Source: SIG607 sp045586405 (GTDB lineage Bacteria > Bacillota > Clostridia > Oscillospirales > Acutalibacteraceae). From it: a stretch of DNA of 33,851 bases. This document shows, in pieces, positions 24,047-31,914 of the stretch. The notes under the pieces are model-generated. The model searched no databases. It was not told the origin of the DNA and worked only from the letters and a program-made list of their open reading frames with translations. Every line of letters starts with the position of its first letter. Position 1 is the stretch's first letter. The position numbers and the translations under genes were made by a program. Location: positions 1-33,851 of the forward strand of contig JAZNAG010000149.1 of NCBI GenBank assembly GCA_045586405.1, read 5' to 3'.

Positions 24047-24742
24047 ATGTTAAGTATAAAAGAACAATGCTATAAGCTTTATATGGACGCCTTTAAAGAT
24101 GATGAACAGTTCACTAAATTTTTGTTTGACAACTGTTTTGATGATTGCTGTTATTACCTTACTGAAGGTGATATTGTTGTATCTATGCTGTTCGCCTTTG
24201 ATGTATTTTTAAATGGTGTAAAGGGTAAGTACATTTATGGTGTTGCAACAGACGAAAAATACCGCGGAAAAGGGTATATGAGAAAGCTGTTTGACAAGTC
24301 TGCAGCAAATTTGAAAAATGAATACAAGTTTTTATGTTTGCGACCAATGACCGAGTCACTTTTTGGCTTTTATGATAAGCTCGGCTTTTCAAAGAAGTTT
24401 TATAAAGGTAAACTTCAAAATAACAATGAAAATTCAGCTTCTGAACGGGTGTCTGTAAATAATGCTGATGATTTTATGCGTGTACGCAAAAGCCTTTTAA
24501 AATCAAATTTTGTAGAGCTGGGCGATAAGTTTTCTTCACTTATTTTAAACTACTGTGACGTTTATACCGATTCTTTAGATAATCCGCAGTATTTAGTCGT
24601 TAGAGAAAGTCAGAGCGGTAAAATAAAAGAGTATTTGACAAAGTCTGACTGTTCTGCAAAAACAGATTTTTGTTTTGCTGTTTTTAAAAGCCTTGGATAT
24701 GATTTTGAAGGAAAAGGTTATCTCGGACTTGCAATGGATTAA
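24047..24742 (+). CDS. GNAT family N-acetyltransferase
   Basis: This 231-residue protein has YGVATDEKYRGKGYMRKLF (about residues 64-82), with the acetyl-CoA loop RGKGYM, and FYDKLGFSKKF (about 108-118). The C-terminal 100 residues are less typical and may help dimerise or bind substrate, as in Eis/YkkB-like proteins. It starts 1 bp after the DUF2156 gene, indicating an operon and possibly a joint role in modifying a lipid, peptide or amine. The substrate is unknown. Confidence 0.88.
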   Translation: MLSIKEQCYKLYMDAFKDDEQFTKFLFDNCFDDCCYYLTEGDIVVSMLFAFDVFLNGVKGKYIYGVATDEKYRGKGYMRKLFDKSAANLKNEYKFLCLRPMTESLFGFYDKLGFSKKFYKGKLQNNNENSASERVSVNNADDFMRVRKSLLKSNFVELGDKFSSLILNYCDVYTDSLDNPQYLVVRESQSGKIKEYLTKSDCSAKTDFCFAVFKSLGYDFEGKGYLGLAMD

Positions 24743-24750
24743 AAAGTGTT

Positions 24751-24789
24751 AAAAGAACTATCTCAAAAATGGTGCGAGATAGTTCTTTT
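24751..24789 (+). terminator. Strong intrinsic terminator after the GNAT gene
   Basis: A 14-bp perfect stem (24751-24764 with 24776-24789), an 11-nt loop and a run of eight T. The next open frame has its only nearby ATG (24769) in this loop, which argues against that start. Confidence 0.92.
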
Positions 24790-24801
24790 TTTTGTGTCTG
24801 T

Positions 24802-27120
24802 AAAGGTGAAGGCTCAAGCACTGCATCACAGTGGGCGGCAAACCTTGTAAACAGGCTTAATATTATCGATAGCGCTACTGAGATAGTTAACGCGGCGGTT
24901 ACGGGTAAAACCGAAGAGGAAGCTAAAAACCAGGAAAGAAGCCGTATGATAAAGCTGCTTAGCATTGCTTCAGGTAAAACCGCCGCCCAGCAGGAAGCTG
25001 AGGCAGGGGATATACCGTATTCTCAGTACATTAAGCAGAAGGAAGCCGAGCAAAAAGAAAACACCGCCGAAAATGGCGGTGAGGTTTACAGTATAGATAA
25101 ATCAAACGACATAATTGTTCTTCCTAAAAATAATGAACTTTCAAAATCAATAAAAAATTTGCAAGGTGCAGATAAATATAAAAAAATTCAGCAATATATT
25201 CTTGAAGTTTTATCCGGAGATTCTATTAAATTAAGTGACGGAAAAACTGCTGTTGTTGATAAGAGAGATGCACTGCATATAGCAAACAAATCGGGTAGCA
25301 AAAAAACTGCTGAAATATCTCAAATCAAACAAATTATTGAAAAAGCTGAACTGTATGCGGAAGACACTAATGTTAAGCACAATAAATTTGACTATTTTTG
25401 TTATTATCACACCAAAGTTGAATATGACGGAAATGTATTCTCTTTATTTATAAATGTTGGCAGGGCTAAAAATGATGGCAAATATCACATATATGATATT
25501 ACAGAAAAAATAAGAGACACCGCCAACCGAATTAACGGTTTGGAGCGCCCCAAACCAAATGAGGGTTACGCTCTAAAAAACGATGTCTCTAATGACATTA
25601 TAGACCAAAACAAGCCTACTGTCAATAGTAAGTCTATGCAGGAAGGTAAAAATTATACCTATTCCACAAAAGAAATTTCACAAACGGATAAGAAAAAGCA
25701 GGCAGAACGTAAGGGAAAGGTTAAGAACCTTTGTGATTTATTCGGTTTATCGCTTGAATGGGATGAAAGCATAAAGAGAGGTAAATATAATCCCAACACA
25801 AGAACGGTATTTATTAACCCGAACCTTACTCTTACCGAAATGTATATTGAGGTATTAAAGCACGAATTTACCCACGACCTTGAGAACAGAAAGCTGTATA
25901 AAGGCTTTAAGGAGTTTTTATTCGGTAAGAGTATAAACTTCAGAGATTATTGTGAAACTGCCCTTAAGAACGACTACGGTGAAGAGCTTAAGGGTGACGA
26001 AGCTATTAAGAGACTAACCGAGCTTAAGTATCGGGATTATATGAGCTCTGATGAAATGAGTGACAAAGAAAAAGCCGCCTTTGATAATGAAGCGGCAGAA
26101 CGAGAAATTGTTGCTGATTTTGTTGCTAACCGACTACTTGGCGGAATAGGTGCCGACGGTAAGTTTGAGCGGGAAGCTTATGAAGCTTTAAAGGAATTAT
26201 CTGAATATCACCGAAGCGGTTTTCAGCGTTTTGTTGACTGGATAAAAGAGCTTATAAATAAAATAAAAGGTCAGCCCACCTTTAAGGATATGGCTGACGA
26301 GCTTGAATATCTGAATAAACAAATTGCTAATGTGTATGATTCGAAGGTAAGCACAAATAAAACTACTCATGTCGGTGATAAACATTATATTGCATATGAC
26401 AGCAAAGGTAATAAGTACTGGAAAATAGAAACTGAAAAAGATATTTTTAAAGGACTGAAAACAACCGAAGAATATAAAGAAGTGGCTTATAAATATATTC
26501 TTGGTATGCGTAATAATAATGTTGTTGTTGATGCAATAGATGGCAAAAAAATGTCTTTCATTCGCTTAAGTGCAGAAGAATTTACGCATAGCGAAGAAAG
26601 TCAAGAGCTAAAAGACATAAATCCAATGATGTTTGCGCAAAAAATGCGTTTGATACCAAGTATCGACGACTTAGCAGCAAACGCAAATATTAATTGGACA
26701 AGTCCTGATTTAAAAAACCATAAATTATTTAAAGAAAAAGGATTTGAAAATTTCAGGGGTAGAGTAGGCATAGATAACGTTATATTTAATTTTGTGATAC
26801 GTTCTGGTAAAGCAAAATTTGGTGATGTTTTTTATGACATAAATTTAGAGGTTGACCAGTACCTACCTCACACCCAAAAAGGTGCTTCAGATATAAAAGG
26901 GTCAACCTCTAAAAATAGTATACGCAATAATTCGGAAAAAGTCAAGGAAAATTCTGATATTACCGACTCTCATTCCATTGCGGTGCCGTTTAGTGAGGAA
27001 TTTAAGGCGGACAAGCGCAAAAGATATGCTGAAGGTCTTGTTAAGAAGTACGGCGGTAATATAGATGGTGCAGAAGAATATTTAAATCTCAAGTTTAGTT
27101 TCTCTTGCATAATAGAATAA
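24802..27120 (+). pseudogene. Orphan fragment of a phage-type large polyvalent protein (LPD-like domains plus HEFTH metallopeptidase-like region)
   Basis: The frame is open for about 780 codons but begins without a credible start: the upstream ATG (24769) is in a terminator loop, and the first internal ATG with a site (24946, AGGAAAG) would drop 59 plausible residues. Numbered from 24769: Glu/Ala/Lys-rich helical segment (20-105), a beta-rich domain ending in INVGRAKNDGKYHIYDI (about 110-245), a zincin-like region with HEFTH (365-369) and an Asn-rich Met-turn-like context (310-520), and a second beta domain ending in FGDVFYDINLEVD (about 545-690). Both beta domains resemble large-polyvalent-protein associated domains (LPD3-like, from memory). 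The end overlaps the 3' end of the convergent glycosylase gene. No phage neighbours remain. Confidence 0.65.
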
Positions 27121-27912
27121 ATATTGCTGGGCTATTCCTGCATAGGTGTTGGCACATTCAGGAAACCGGCCGTCATATAAAACCGAAAGCGCCCTTTTTA
27201 TCCATACATCTTTCGGGCAAACATCAATATGGCCAAGGCTGAATAACAGGGCACAGTCGGCAACCTTTTCGCCAACGCCGTAAATAGTCATTAGTTTTTC
27301 TTTTGCCGTATCTGTATCGGCTTTTTTTAGAAAATCAAAGTCGATATAACCCTCAGATACCTTTTTTGCGGCATCAATTATATATTTGGCACGAAATCCG
27401 CAACGTATTACCGATAAATCTTCTATGCTTAGTTTTGCTATGGTTTCGGCAGAAGGAAAGGAGTAACCACTCATAATTTTTTCACCGAAATTTTCGCACA
27501 GGCGTTCAACAATGCCCTTGATACGCGGTATATTGTTGTTTTGCGAAATGATAAAGGAACAAAGAGTTTCCCACGGATCTTGATTTAAAATACGGATACC
27601 GTCTCCGTATATAACAGCATTACTCAGTATTTTGTCCTGTGAAAAAAGCTTGTTAATCGCATTATAATCACGTTCAAGGTCGAAATAGTTATACCAAAAA
27701 GTGTTGAATTCAGCCTCATTGCATGGGTAAATTATAATGGCGTTATTTTCTTTTTTTACCGAAATTTCTTTTCCGTTTACAATGCCTCTCCAAATTCCGT
27801 CTTGGTCATAGTTCCAGCGAAAACACTGTCCGCATTCAAAGGTCTTTTTTAGATCAAAATTATCTGCATTTTCGATAATTGTTGCATTATTTTTATGAGA
27901 AATCAAAAGCAT
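27082..27912 (-). CDS. ogg: 8-oxoguanine DNA glycosylase/AP lyase, OGG1 type
   Basis: This 276-residue base-excision-repair enzyme removes 8-oxoguanine opposite cytosine. The N-terminal OGG domain has the block LKKTFECGQCFRW (21-33). The HhH-GPD domain has YGVGEKVADCALL (211-223) with catalytic Lys216, and CPKDVWIKRA with Asp235. I chose the ATG at 27912 (GGTGG just upstream, extended -10 promoter at 27929-27937). The frame is open further upstream to 28053, but that adds a hydrophobic non-family segment. The final codons overlap the end of the convergent phage-like ORF, so the last few residues may come from that insertion. Confidence 0.92.
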   Translation of the reverse strand: MLLISHKNNATIIENADNFDLKKTFECGQCFRWNYDQDGIWRGIVNGKEISVKKENNAIIIYPCNEAEFNTFWYNYFDLERDYNAINKLFSQDKILSNAVIYGDGIRILNQDPWETLCSFIISQNNNIPRIKGIVERLCENFGEKIMSGYSFPSAETIAKLSIEDLSVIRCGFRAKYIIDAAKKVSEGYIDFDFLKKADTDTAKEKLMTIYGVGEKVADCALLFSLGHIDVCPKDVWIKRALSVLYDGRFPECANTYAGIAQQYLFYYARETKLEI

Positions 27913-27928
27913 ATTACCACCATAAAAA

Positions 27929-27937
27929 AGTATAGCA
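27929..27937 (-). promoter_or_regulatory. Extended -10 promoter for the glycosylase gene
   Basis: On the minus strand TGC-TATACT forms an extended -10 element about 15 bp before the start codon. No good -35 box is seen. Confidence 0.4.
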
Positions 27938-28136
27938 TAAAATTGTCGAAAAAGAAAGAAAATAAATTTTTGGTTAACATAAAGTGCGAATTTATGTGAA
28001 CCAAAACCCAAAATAACCGCTATTTTAAACGAGTTATTGAAGTTATGCACCAAGTTATCAACATTTTTATGTAAACCTGTATATTATTTTAAAAGCTTGT
28101 TAAAAATATAAATAAGTCTAAACAGGAGGCTAAAAA

Positions 28137-28418
28137 ATGGTAAAAGGTGTAAATAAATCGGTCATTGAAATAAGTGAAACCGGAAGCAAATATTTTTCAA
28201 GGGTTATATTGTTTGTCGCTCCTGAATATGTAGAGAAAAAATCAAAAAAATTAACGGCAGAGGCGGCAAGTGTTATACGAAAAATTCAGATGTCAGGCAA
28301 TACACCGCTCAGAGATATAATATATGCAGAAAGAAAACGTAAAAAACGCTTAACGATTTTGTTGCTGTCTGCATTTTCAGGAGTGTTGGTAACAGCGCTG
28401 TTTTTTATAATATTTTAA
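28137..28418 (+). CDS. Small hypothetical protein with a C-terminal membrane anchor
   Basis: This 93-residue protein is basic in its first 70 residues (predicted alpha-helical), ends that part with KRKKR at about 67-71, and has one hydrophobic helix at about 72-93. It should therefore be tail-anchored with the soluble part in the cytoplasm (positive-inside rule). AGGAGG is 8 nt before the ATG and a terminator follows, so it is a genuine single-gene unit. I do not recognise the family. A 224-bp AT-rich region separates it from the glycosylase; no confident promoter was picked there. Confidence 0.75.
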   Translation: MVKGVNKSVIEISETGSKYFSRVILFVAPEYVEKKSKKLTAEAASVIRKIQMSGNTPLRDIIYAERKRKKRLTILLLSAFSGVLVTALFFIIF

Positions 28419-28431
28419 TAATTTATGAATT

Positions 28432-28464
28432 AAAGCAGGTAAATCGTGTATTTACTTGCTTTTT
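28432..28464 (+). terminator. Terminator after the tail-anchored protein gene
   Basis: A 13-bp stem with one G-U pair (28432-28444 with 28450-28462), a 5-nt loop and a TTTTT end. Confidence 0.85.
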
Positions 28465-28484
28465 AGTTTTATTTGCGGTATAAT
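28457..28484 (+). promoter_or_regulatory. Promoter for the membrane protein gene, overlapping the terminator
   Basis: TTGCTT (28457-28462) and TATAAT (28479-28484) are spaced 16 bp. The -35 box lies in the terminator's 3' arm. The start would fall near 28491, leaving a very short leader before the TTG at 28499. Confidence 0.5.
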
Positions 28485-28498
28485 TTTATGGATGATTT

Positions 28499-29230
28499 TT
28501 GAAAGTTGGTGCTTCATTGTTAAAGCAAAGCGCAAAATTGTTTTTTAAATTTGTTGTCGGCATTTTGATGTGTCTGTTTGTTTTTATGTCCTTTAGTTTT
28601 GCATTTTCGGCTGTTTTCAGTGATACTGTTGGCTACAATGTATATCATTATAACTCAGAACTTGGAAAAGAAGAACTTATATGCGTACATAATACCGAAA
28701 ATAAAAATGATGTTGACTGTAAGTGCAGTGAATATACTGCTGAAGAGTTAAGCTCTATACGTCTTACAGAACTTTCTGCGTCTAAGAAAATGGCTTGTAG
28801 CGTCATATCGCAGATTTTCTCTTTAGTTCTTATTTCGGGTGTCTTATACGGTACTGTATGGGATAAGGCTAATAAAGATATTTCGGCGGTAAAATTTGAA
28901 CGTATAAGTGAAAATAAATGGCGTGGACTTATTATGGGTAGCATTGCGGCTATACCGTCAATAATTTTGTTTATTCTTCTTGTTCTTTCTAAACTTGAAA
29001 TATTAAAGCCGCAATTTTTAAGCACATACAGACTTTTTAATGCTCATTTCCACGGTCTGCTTACCTGGATATATTCTGATGCCGTAACTGCAGCAGATTT
29101 ATCTGCTTTGCAAGTTACTGCCTGTGGTTTGCTGGTGTTATATGTGCCCGTTTTGTGCGGTGTGGCGTATATACTTGGTTATAAAGATATTAAAATATTT
29201 GAAAAAATTGTTTATAAAAAGAAAGTATGA
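28499..29230 (+). CDS. Four-helix membrane protein of unknown function
   Basis: This 243-residue protein has hydrophobic helices at about 14-38, 98-119, 143-165 and 207-230. Between the first and second lies a 55-residue hydrophilic loop with Cys-rich HNTENKNDVDCKCSEY, probably extracytoplasmic. I do not recognise the family. The start is not certain: TTG at 28499 has a GGATGA site close upstream and gives a clean basic N-terminus before the first helix. The downstream YesL-like gene follows by 12 bp, so the two membrane proteins are probably co-expressed. Confidence 0.7.
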   Translation: MKVGASLLKQSAKLFFKFVVGILMCLFVFMSFSFAFSAVFSDTVGYNVYHYNSELGKEELICVHNTENKNDVDCKCSEYTAEELSSIRLTELSASKKMACSVISQIFSLVLISGVLYGTVWDKANKDISAVKFERISENKWRGLIMGSIAAIPSIILFILLVLSKLEILKPQFLSTYRLFNAHFHGLLTWIYSDAVTAADLSALQVTACGLLVLYVPVLCGVAYILGYKDIKIFEKIVYKKKV

Positions 29231-29242
29231 GGAAATTAAGTT

Positions 29243-30043
29243 ATGGGTTTGTTCTATAATTATAATAAAGAGGGCCCCGGTGTCAGCAAAAACGGCCCTA
29301 AAAAGAGGACCTTTGTACGCTTTATTGAAACCTATTTCAGAAATGCCTGGAAAATGATACCGGTTTGCTTTTTTTACTGTTTGCTGTTTGTAATTCCCGG
29401 TTTTTCTGCAGTTGGTATTACAGGTGTTACCAGAAGCTTATCAAGAGATAAACATTCTTTCGGTGTTTCTGACTTTTTCTCAACCATCAAAAAGAACTGG
29501 AAGCAGTCACTGGTTATTGGAATTATAAATGTTTTGATAACTGCTTTTCTTATATTTGATATCAGCTTTTTTGCTTTTTCCGAAGGACTGAAAGGCACTA
29601 TGTTAGGTGTAGTCGGAACCGGCATTTCGTTATTCATTTTGTTTGTTTTCAACATTATGAAATTTTATTTATGGTTTTTAATAATCACTTTTGAAATGTC
29701 TGTCGGAAAAATTTATCTTAACAGTTTCAAGTTCTTTGTAATAAACCTTAAAAACAACATAATTATGTTTGTTTCAACAAGCATTTTCTGGATACTTTTC
29801 TATGGTCTTTTAGAGCTACAGCTTGTAACACCTCTTATTGCAGGTATACTTCTTGTGGTTTTAGTGTGTTTCCATCCGCTGTTTCATTATCTTGTGATTC
29901 AGTTTGGTATTTTTAATTCGATAAAAAAATATATTATTGATCCCTATTACGAAGAAAATCCAGATGCAGATATCGAAAAAAGACGTGCTCTCGGTATTGA
30001 AACGGGGGATAACGATGAATCTGATTTTGAAGATTTAATTTAA
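29243..30043 (+). CDS. YesL/DUF624 family membrane protein
   Basis: This 266-residue integral membrane protein matches DUF624 (YesL): the start MGLFYNYNKEGPGV-x-KNGPKK, an FIETYFRNAWKM block before the first helix, then five or six hydrophobic helices (about 39-60, 92-112, 120-150, 168-190, 192-215). Its charged tail ends in acidic residues. The family is often encoded near sugar transporters and polysaccharide genes, but its biochemical role is not established. It is the second gene of the operon, with a strong terminator after it. Confidence 0.88.
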   Translation: MGLFYNYNKEGPGVSKNGPKKRTFVRFIETYFRNAWKMIPVCFFYCLLFVIPGFSAVGITGVTRSLSRDKHSFGVSDFFSTIKKNWKQSLVIGIINVLITAFLIFDISFFAFSEGLKGTMLGVVGTGISLFILFVFNIMKFYLWFLIITFEMSVGKIYLNSFKFFVINLKNNIIMFVSTSIFWILFYGLLELQLVTPLIAGILLVVLVCFHPLFHYLVIQFGIFNSIKKYIIDPYYEENPDADIEKRRALGIETGDNDESDFEDLI

Positions 30044-30050
30044 TAAAATA

Positions 30051-30078
30051 AACGGCCCGAAAACGGGCCGTTTTTTAT
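30051..30078 (+). terminator. Intrinsic terminator after the YesL-like gene
   Basis: A GC-rich 9-bp perfect stem AACGGCCCG/CGGGCCGTT (30051-30059 with 30064-30072), an AAAA loop, then six T. It also faces leftward transcription from degV, with a run of A on that side. Confidence 0.95.
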
Positions 30079-30177
30079 ATTAAAGGAGCTATGCCGGTAA
30101 TTCTGAGGATAATGAACATTATCGCCGGTGAATACAGGATATCCTAAAAAATGCTCCTTCTAAATTATATGCCGGTG
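30079..30177 (-). other. Structured intergenic region downstream of degV
   Basis: This region holds several symmetric elements: AAGGAGC (30083-30089) with GCTCCTT (30153-30159), GATAATG-AA-CATTATC (about 30108-30123), the 10-bp palindrome AGGATATCCT (30136-30145), and repeated GCCGGT. On the minus strand a GAAGGAG site is followed by a 22-codon open frame after TAG ending in FIILRITGIAPLI, without a well-placed start codon. A structured 3' UTR or a tiny hydrophobic peptide is possible. Confidence 0.3.
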
Positions 30178-31038
30178 TTATTCAATGGGTGATTTTCTGA
30201 TAAAGAGAACACCTAAGGTGTCTTTTCCGCAGTGAGAAGAAATTGTAGAGCCTGCACGAGTTAAAAATACCTCTTTGAAGGGAGCCAACTTCTTAACCTC
30301 TTCAACACAAGCGTTATAAACTTCGGGCTCACAGCCTGCGTGGGTAACAAATATTCTGTTAAGTTCAATATCGTTGCCGTCGCCGATCATATCATTTATA
30401 TATTCGATAAGAACGTTTGAATATTTACCTCTGTACTTTTTGATAACACCCATTTTACCGTTTCTTACGGCAATACAGGGTTTAAGCTTCAACAGGTTGG
30501 CACCAAATGCCGCTACGGCACTGCAACGACCGCCTTTGTGTAAAAACTCAAGATTATCAATAACGAAGGTAGCGTCAACTCTTAAGGCAATTTCGTCGCA
30601 TTTTTCAGCAATTTCTTTAGCAGATAAGCCTTGTTCAACCATATCAGCTGCAGCTAAAACAAGCAGACCTCCGCCGGTAGAAAGATTTTTTGTATCAACT
30701 ACATATACGTCTTCAAATTCCTGTGCGGCAAGACGGCAGTTGTTAAAGGTTGAAGACATTTCAGAACTAATAGAAAAATGTACTATTGAATAGCCTTCTT
30801 CAACAAAAGGAGCAAAGAAGTTTATACATTCGTCAATGTTAACGGCAGAGGTTTTTGGAAGCTCGCCGGTTTCGTTGTAGTTCTTGTAAATTAAGTCGGG
30901 ATTTATATCAATACCGTCTTTATAAGTTTTTCCCGAAAGTGTTATGCCGAGGGGGATAACTTTAATATTATAACGTTCAATAAGTTCAGGACTTAAGTCG
31001 GTGGTGCTGTCACTTGTAAGTAAAACTTTTTTTGACAT
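30178..31038 (-). CDS. DegV family fatty-acid-binding protein
   Basis: This 286-residue cytoplasmic protein is of the DegV/FakB type, which binds a fatty acid for phosphorylation by FakA. Motifs seen are TSDSTTDLSPEL at the N-terminus, the TSAVNIDEC block (about 59-67), ISSEMSSTFNNCRLAA (about 85-100), VVDTKNLSTGGGLLVL (about 111-126), and the C-terminal FLTRAGSTISSHCGKDTLGVLFI. GGAGG precedes the ATG by 8 nt. It has its own promoter (31082-31110) diverging from that of tepA. Whether it is the FakB partner or one of the many other DegV paralogues cannot be told here. Confidence 0.95.
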   Translation of the reverse strand: MSKKVLLTSDSTTDLSPELIERYNIKVIPLGITLSGKTYKDGIDINPDLIYKNYNETGELPKTSAVNIDECINFFAPFVEEGYSIVHFSISSEMSSTFNNCRLAAQEFEDVYVVDTKNLSTGGGLLVLAAADMVEQGLSAKEIAEKCDEIALRVDATFVIDNLEFLHKGGRCSAVAAFGANLLKLKPCIAVRNGKMGVIKKYRGKYSNVLIEYINDMIGDGNDIELNRIFVTHAGCEPEVYNACVEEVKKLAPFKEVFLTRAGSTISSHCGKDTLGVLFIRKSPIE

Positions 31039-31081
31039 AAATAATTCCTCCGTAGTGCATTTTTTGCCAGATTATGTAATG

Positions 31082-31110
31082 ATTATATCATGAACATATT
31101 GAAAACTCAA
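31082..31110 (-). promoter_or_regulatory. Promoter of degV
   Basis: On the minus strand TTGAGT (31110-31105) and TATAAT (31087-31082) are spaced 17 bp, about 45 bp before the start codon. Confidence 0.75.
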
Positions 31111-31147
31111 CAAAAATATTATTACAAGCTTATAATAAAAGATACTC

Positions 31148-31176
31148 TTGAAAAAATTATAATTAAATAGTATAAT
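31148..31176 (+). promoter_or_regulatory. Promoter of the tepA-ftsK operon
   Basis: TTGAAA (31148-31153) and TATAAT (31171-31176) are spaced 17 bp, 45 bp before the tepA start. Diverges from the degV promoter. Confidence 0.8.
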
Positions 31177-31221
31177 AAATTATGTATATTTCTCCAATAA
31201 TATTGTTGGAGGATTGATACT

Positions 31222-31896
31222 ATGTCAGGTGATAATAATAATCGCAAAAACAGCAGTTACGATGATCTTAAAAATATGGGCTCCGTAACTATATCAAAAG
31301 ATGATAAGCGCATATTTTGTTTAACTATTGTTGGTGAAATAGAAGGGCATATGATTTTGCCTGAGCAAACAAAAACCACCAAGTACGAACATGTAATTCC
31401 GTTGCTTGTTTCTCTTGAAGAGGACAATAATATTGATGGAGTGCTGATTATTCTTAATACTGTGGGCGGAGATGTTGAAGCAGGTCTTGCGATAGCAGAG
31501 CTTATTTCAGGTATGAAGAAGCCAACTGTATCGCTTGTGCTGGGCGGTGGTCATTCGATAGGCGTTCCCCTTGCAGTGTCTGCTAAATATTCTTTTATAG
31601 CACCGTCTGCTACTATGACAATTCATCCCGTAAGAATGAATGGGCTTGTTATTGGTGTTCCGCAGATGCTTAATCATTTTGAAAGAATGCAGGACAGAAT
31701 AATTGCTTTTATTACAAAAAACTCAAATATTACTGAAGAAAAATTCAGATATTATTTAATGAATACAGGCGAAATGGTGACTGATGTAGGAAGCGTTCTT
31801 GATGGTAACAAAGCGGTTGATTCAGGTTTGATAGATTCGCTTGGCAATTTGAATGATGCAATTACAAAACTATATGATTTAATTGATAAAACTTAG
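31222..31896 (+). CDS. tepA: ClpP-family serine protease TepA (translocation-enhancing protein)
   Basis: This 224-residue ClpP-fold peptidase has catalytic Ser112 in GGGHSIGVP and His135 in MTIHPVR. The NTVGGDVEAGLAIAELI block (79-95) forms the oxyanion side of the fold. B. subtilis TepA (YmfB) has nearly the same core and is encoded just before spoIIIE, exactly as here. It is proposed to degrade signal peptides or aid secretion; the N-terminal 20 residues are hydrophilic, so it is cytoplasmic or loosely membrane-associated. A GGAGG site precedes the ATG. The ftsK gene starts 18 bp after its stop. Confidence 0.92.
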   Translation: MSGDNNNRKNSSYDDLKNMGSVTISKDDKRIFCLTIVGEIEGHMILPEQTKTTKYEHVIPLLVSLEEDNNIDGVLIILNTVGGDVEAGLAIAELISGMKKPTVSLVLGGGHSIGVPLAVSAKYSFIAPSATMTIHPVRMNGLVIGVPQMLNHFERMQDRIIAFITKNSNITEEKFRYYLMNTGEMVTDVGSVLDGNKAVDSGLIDSLGNLNDAITKLYDLIDKT

Positions 31897-31914
31897 GGAT
31901 TTAAGGAGATAACA

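Noticed and set aside
27913..28053. N-terminal extension of the OGG frame
   Set aside because: Hydrophobic, non-family residues without a ribosome binding site; the extended -10 promoter and GGTGG fit the ATG at 27912.
28043..28063. Two DnaA-box-like sequences (TTATGCACC and TTATCAACA) three bases apart
   Set aside because: Each differs from TTATNCACA by one base and no dnaA, dnaN or AT-rich unwinding cluster is near. Chance in AT-rich DNA is likely, though a DnaA-regulated promoter cannot be excluded.
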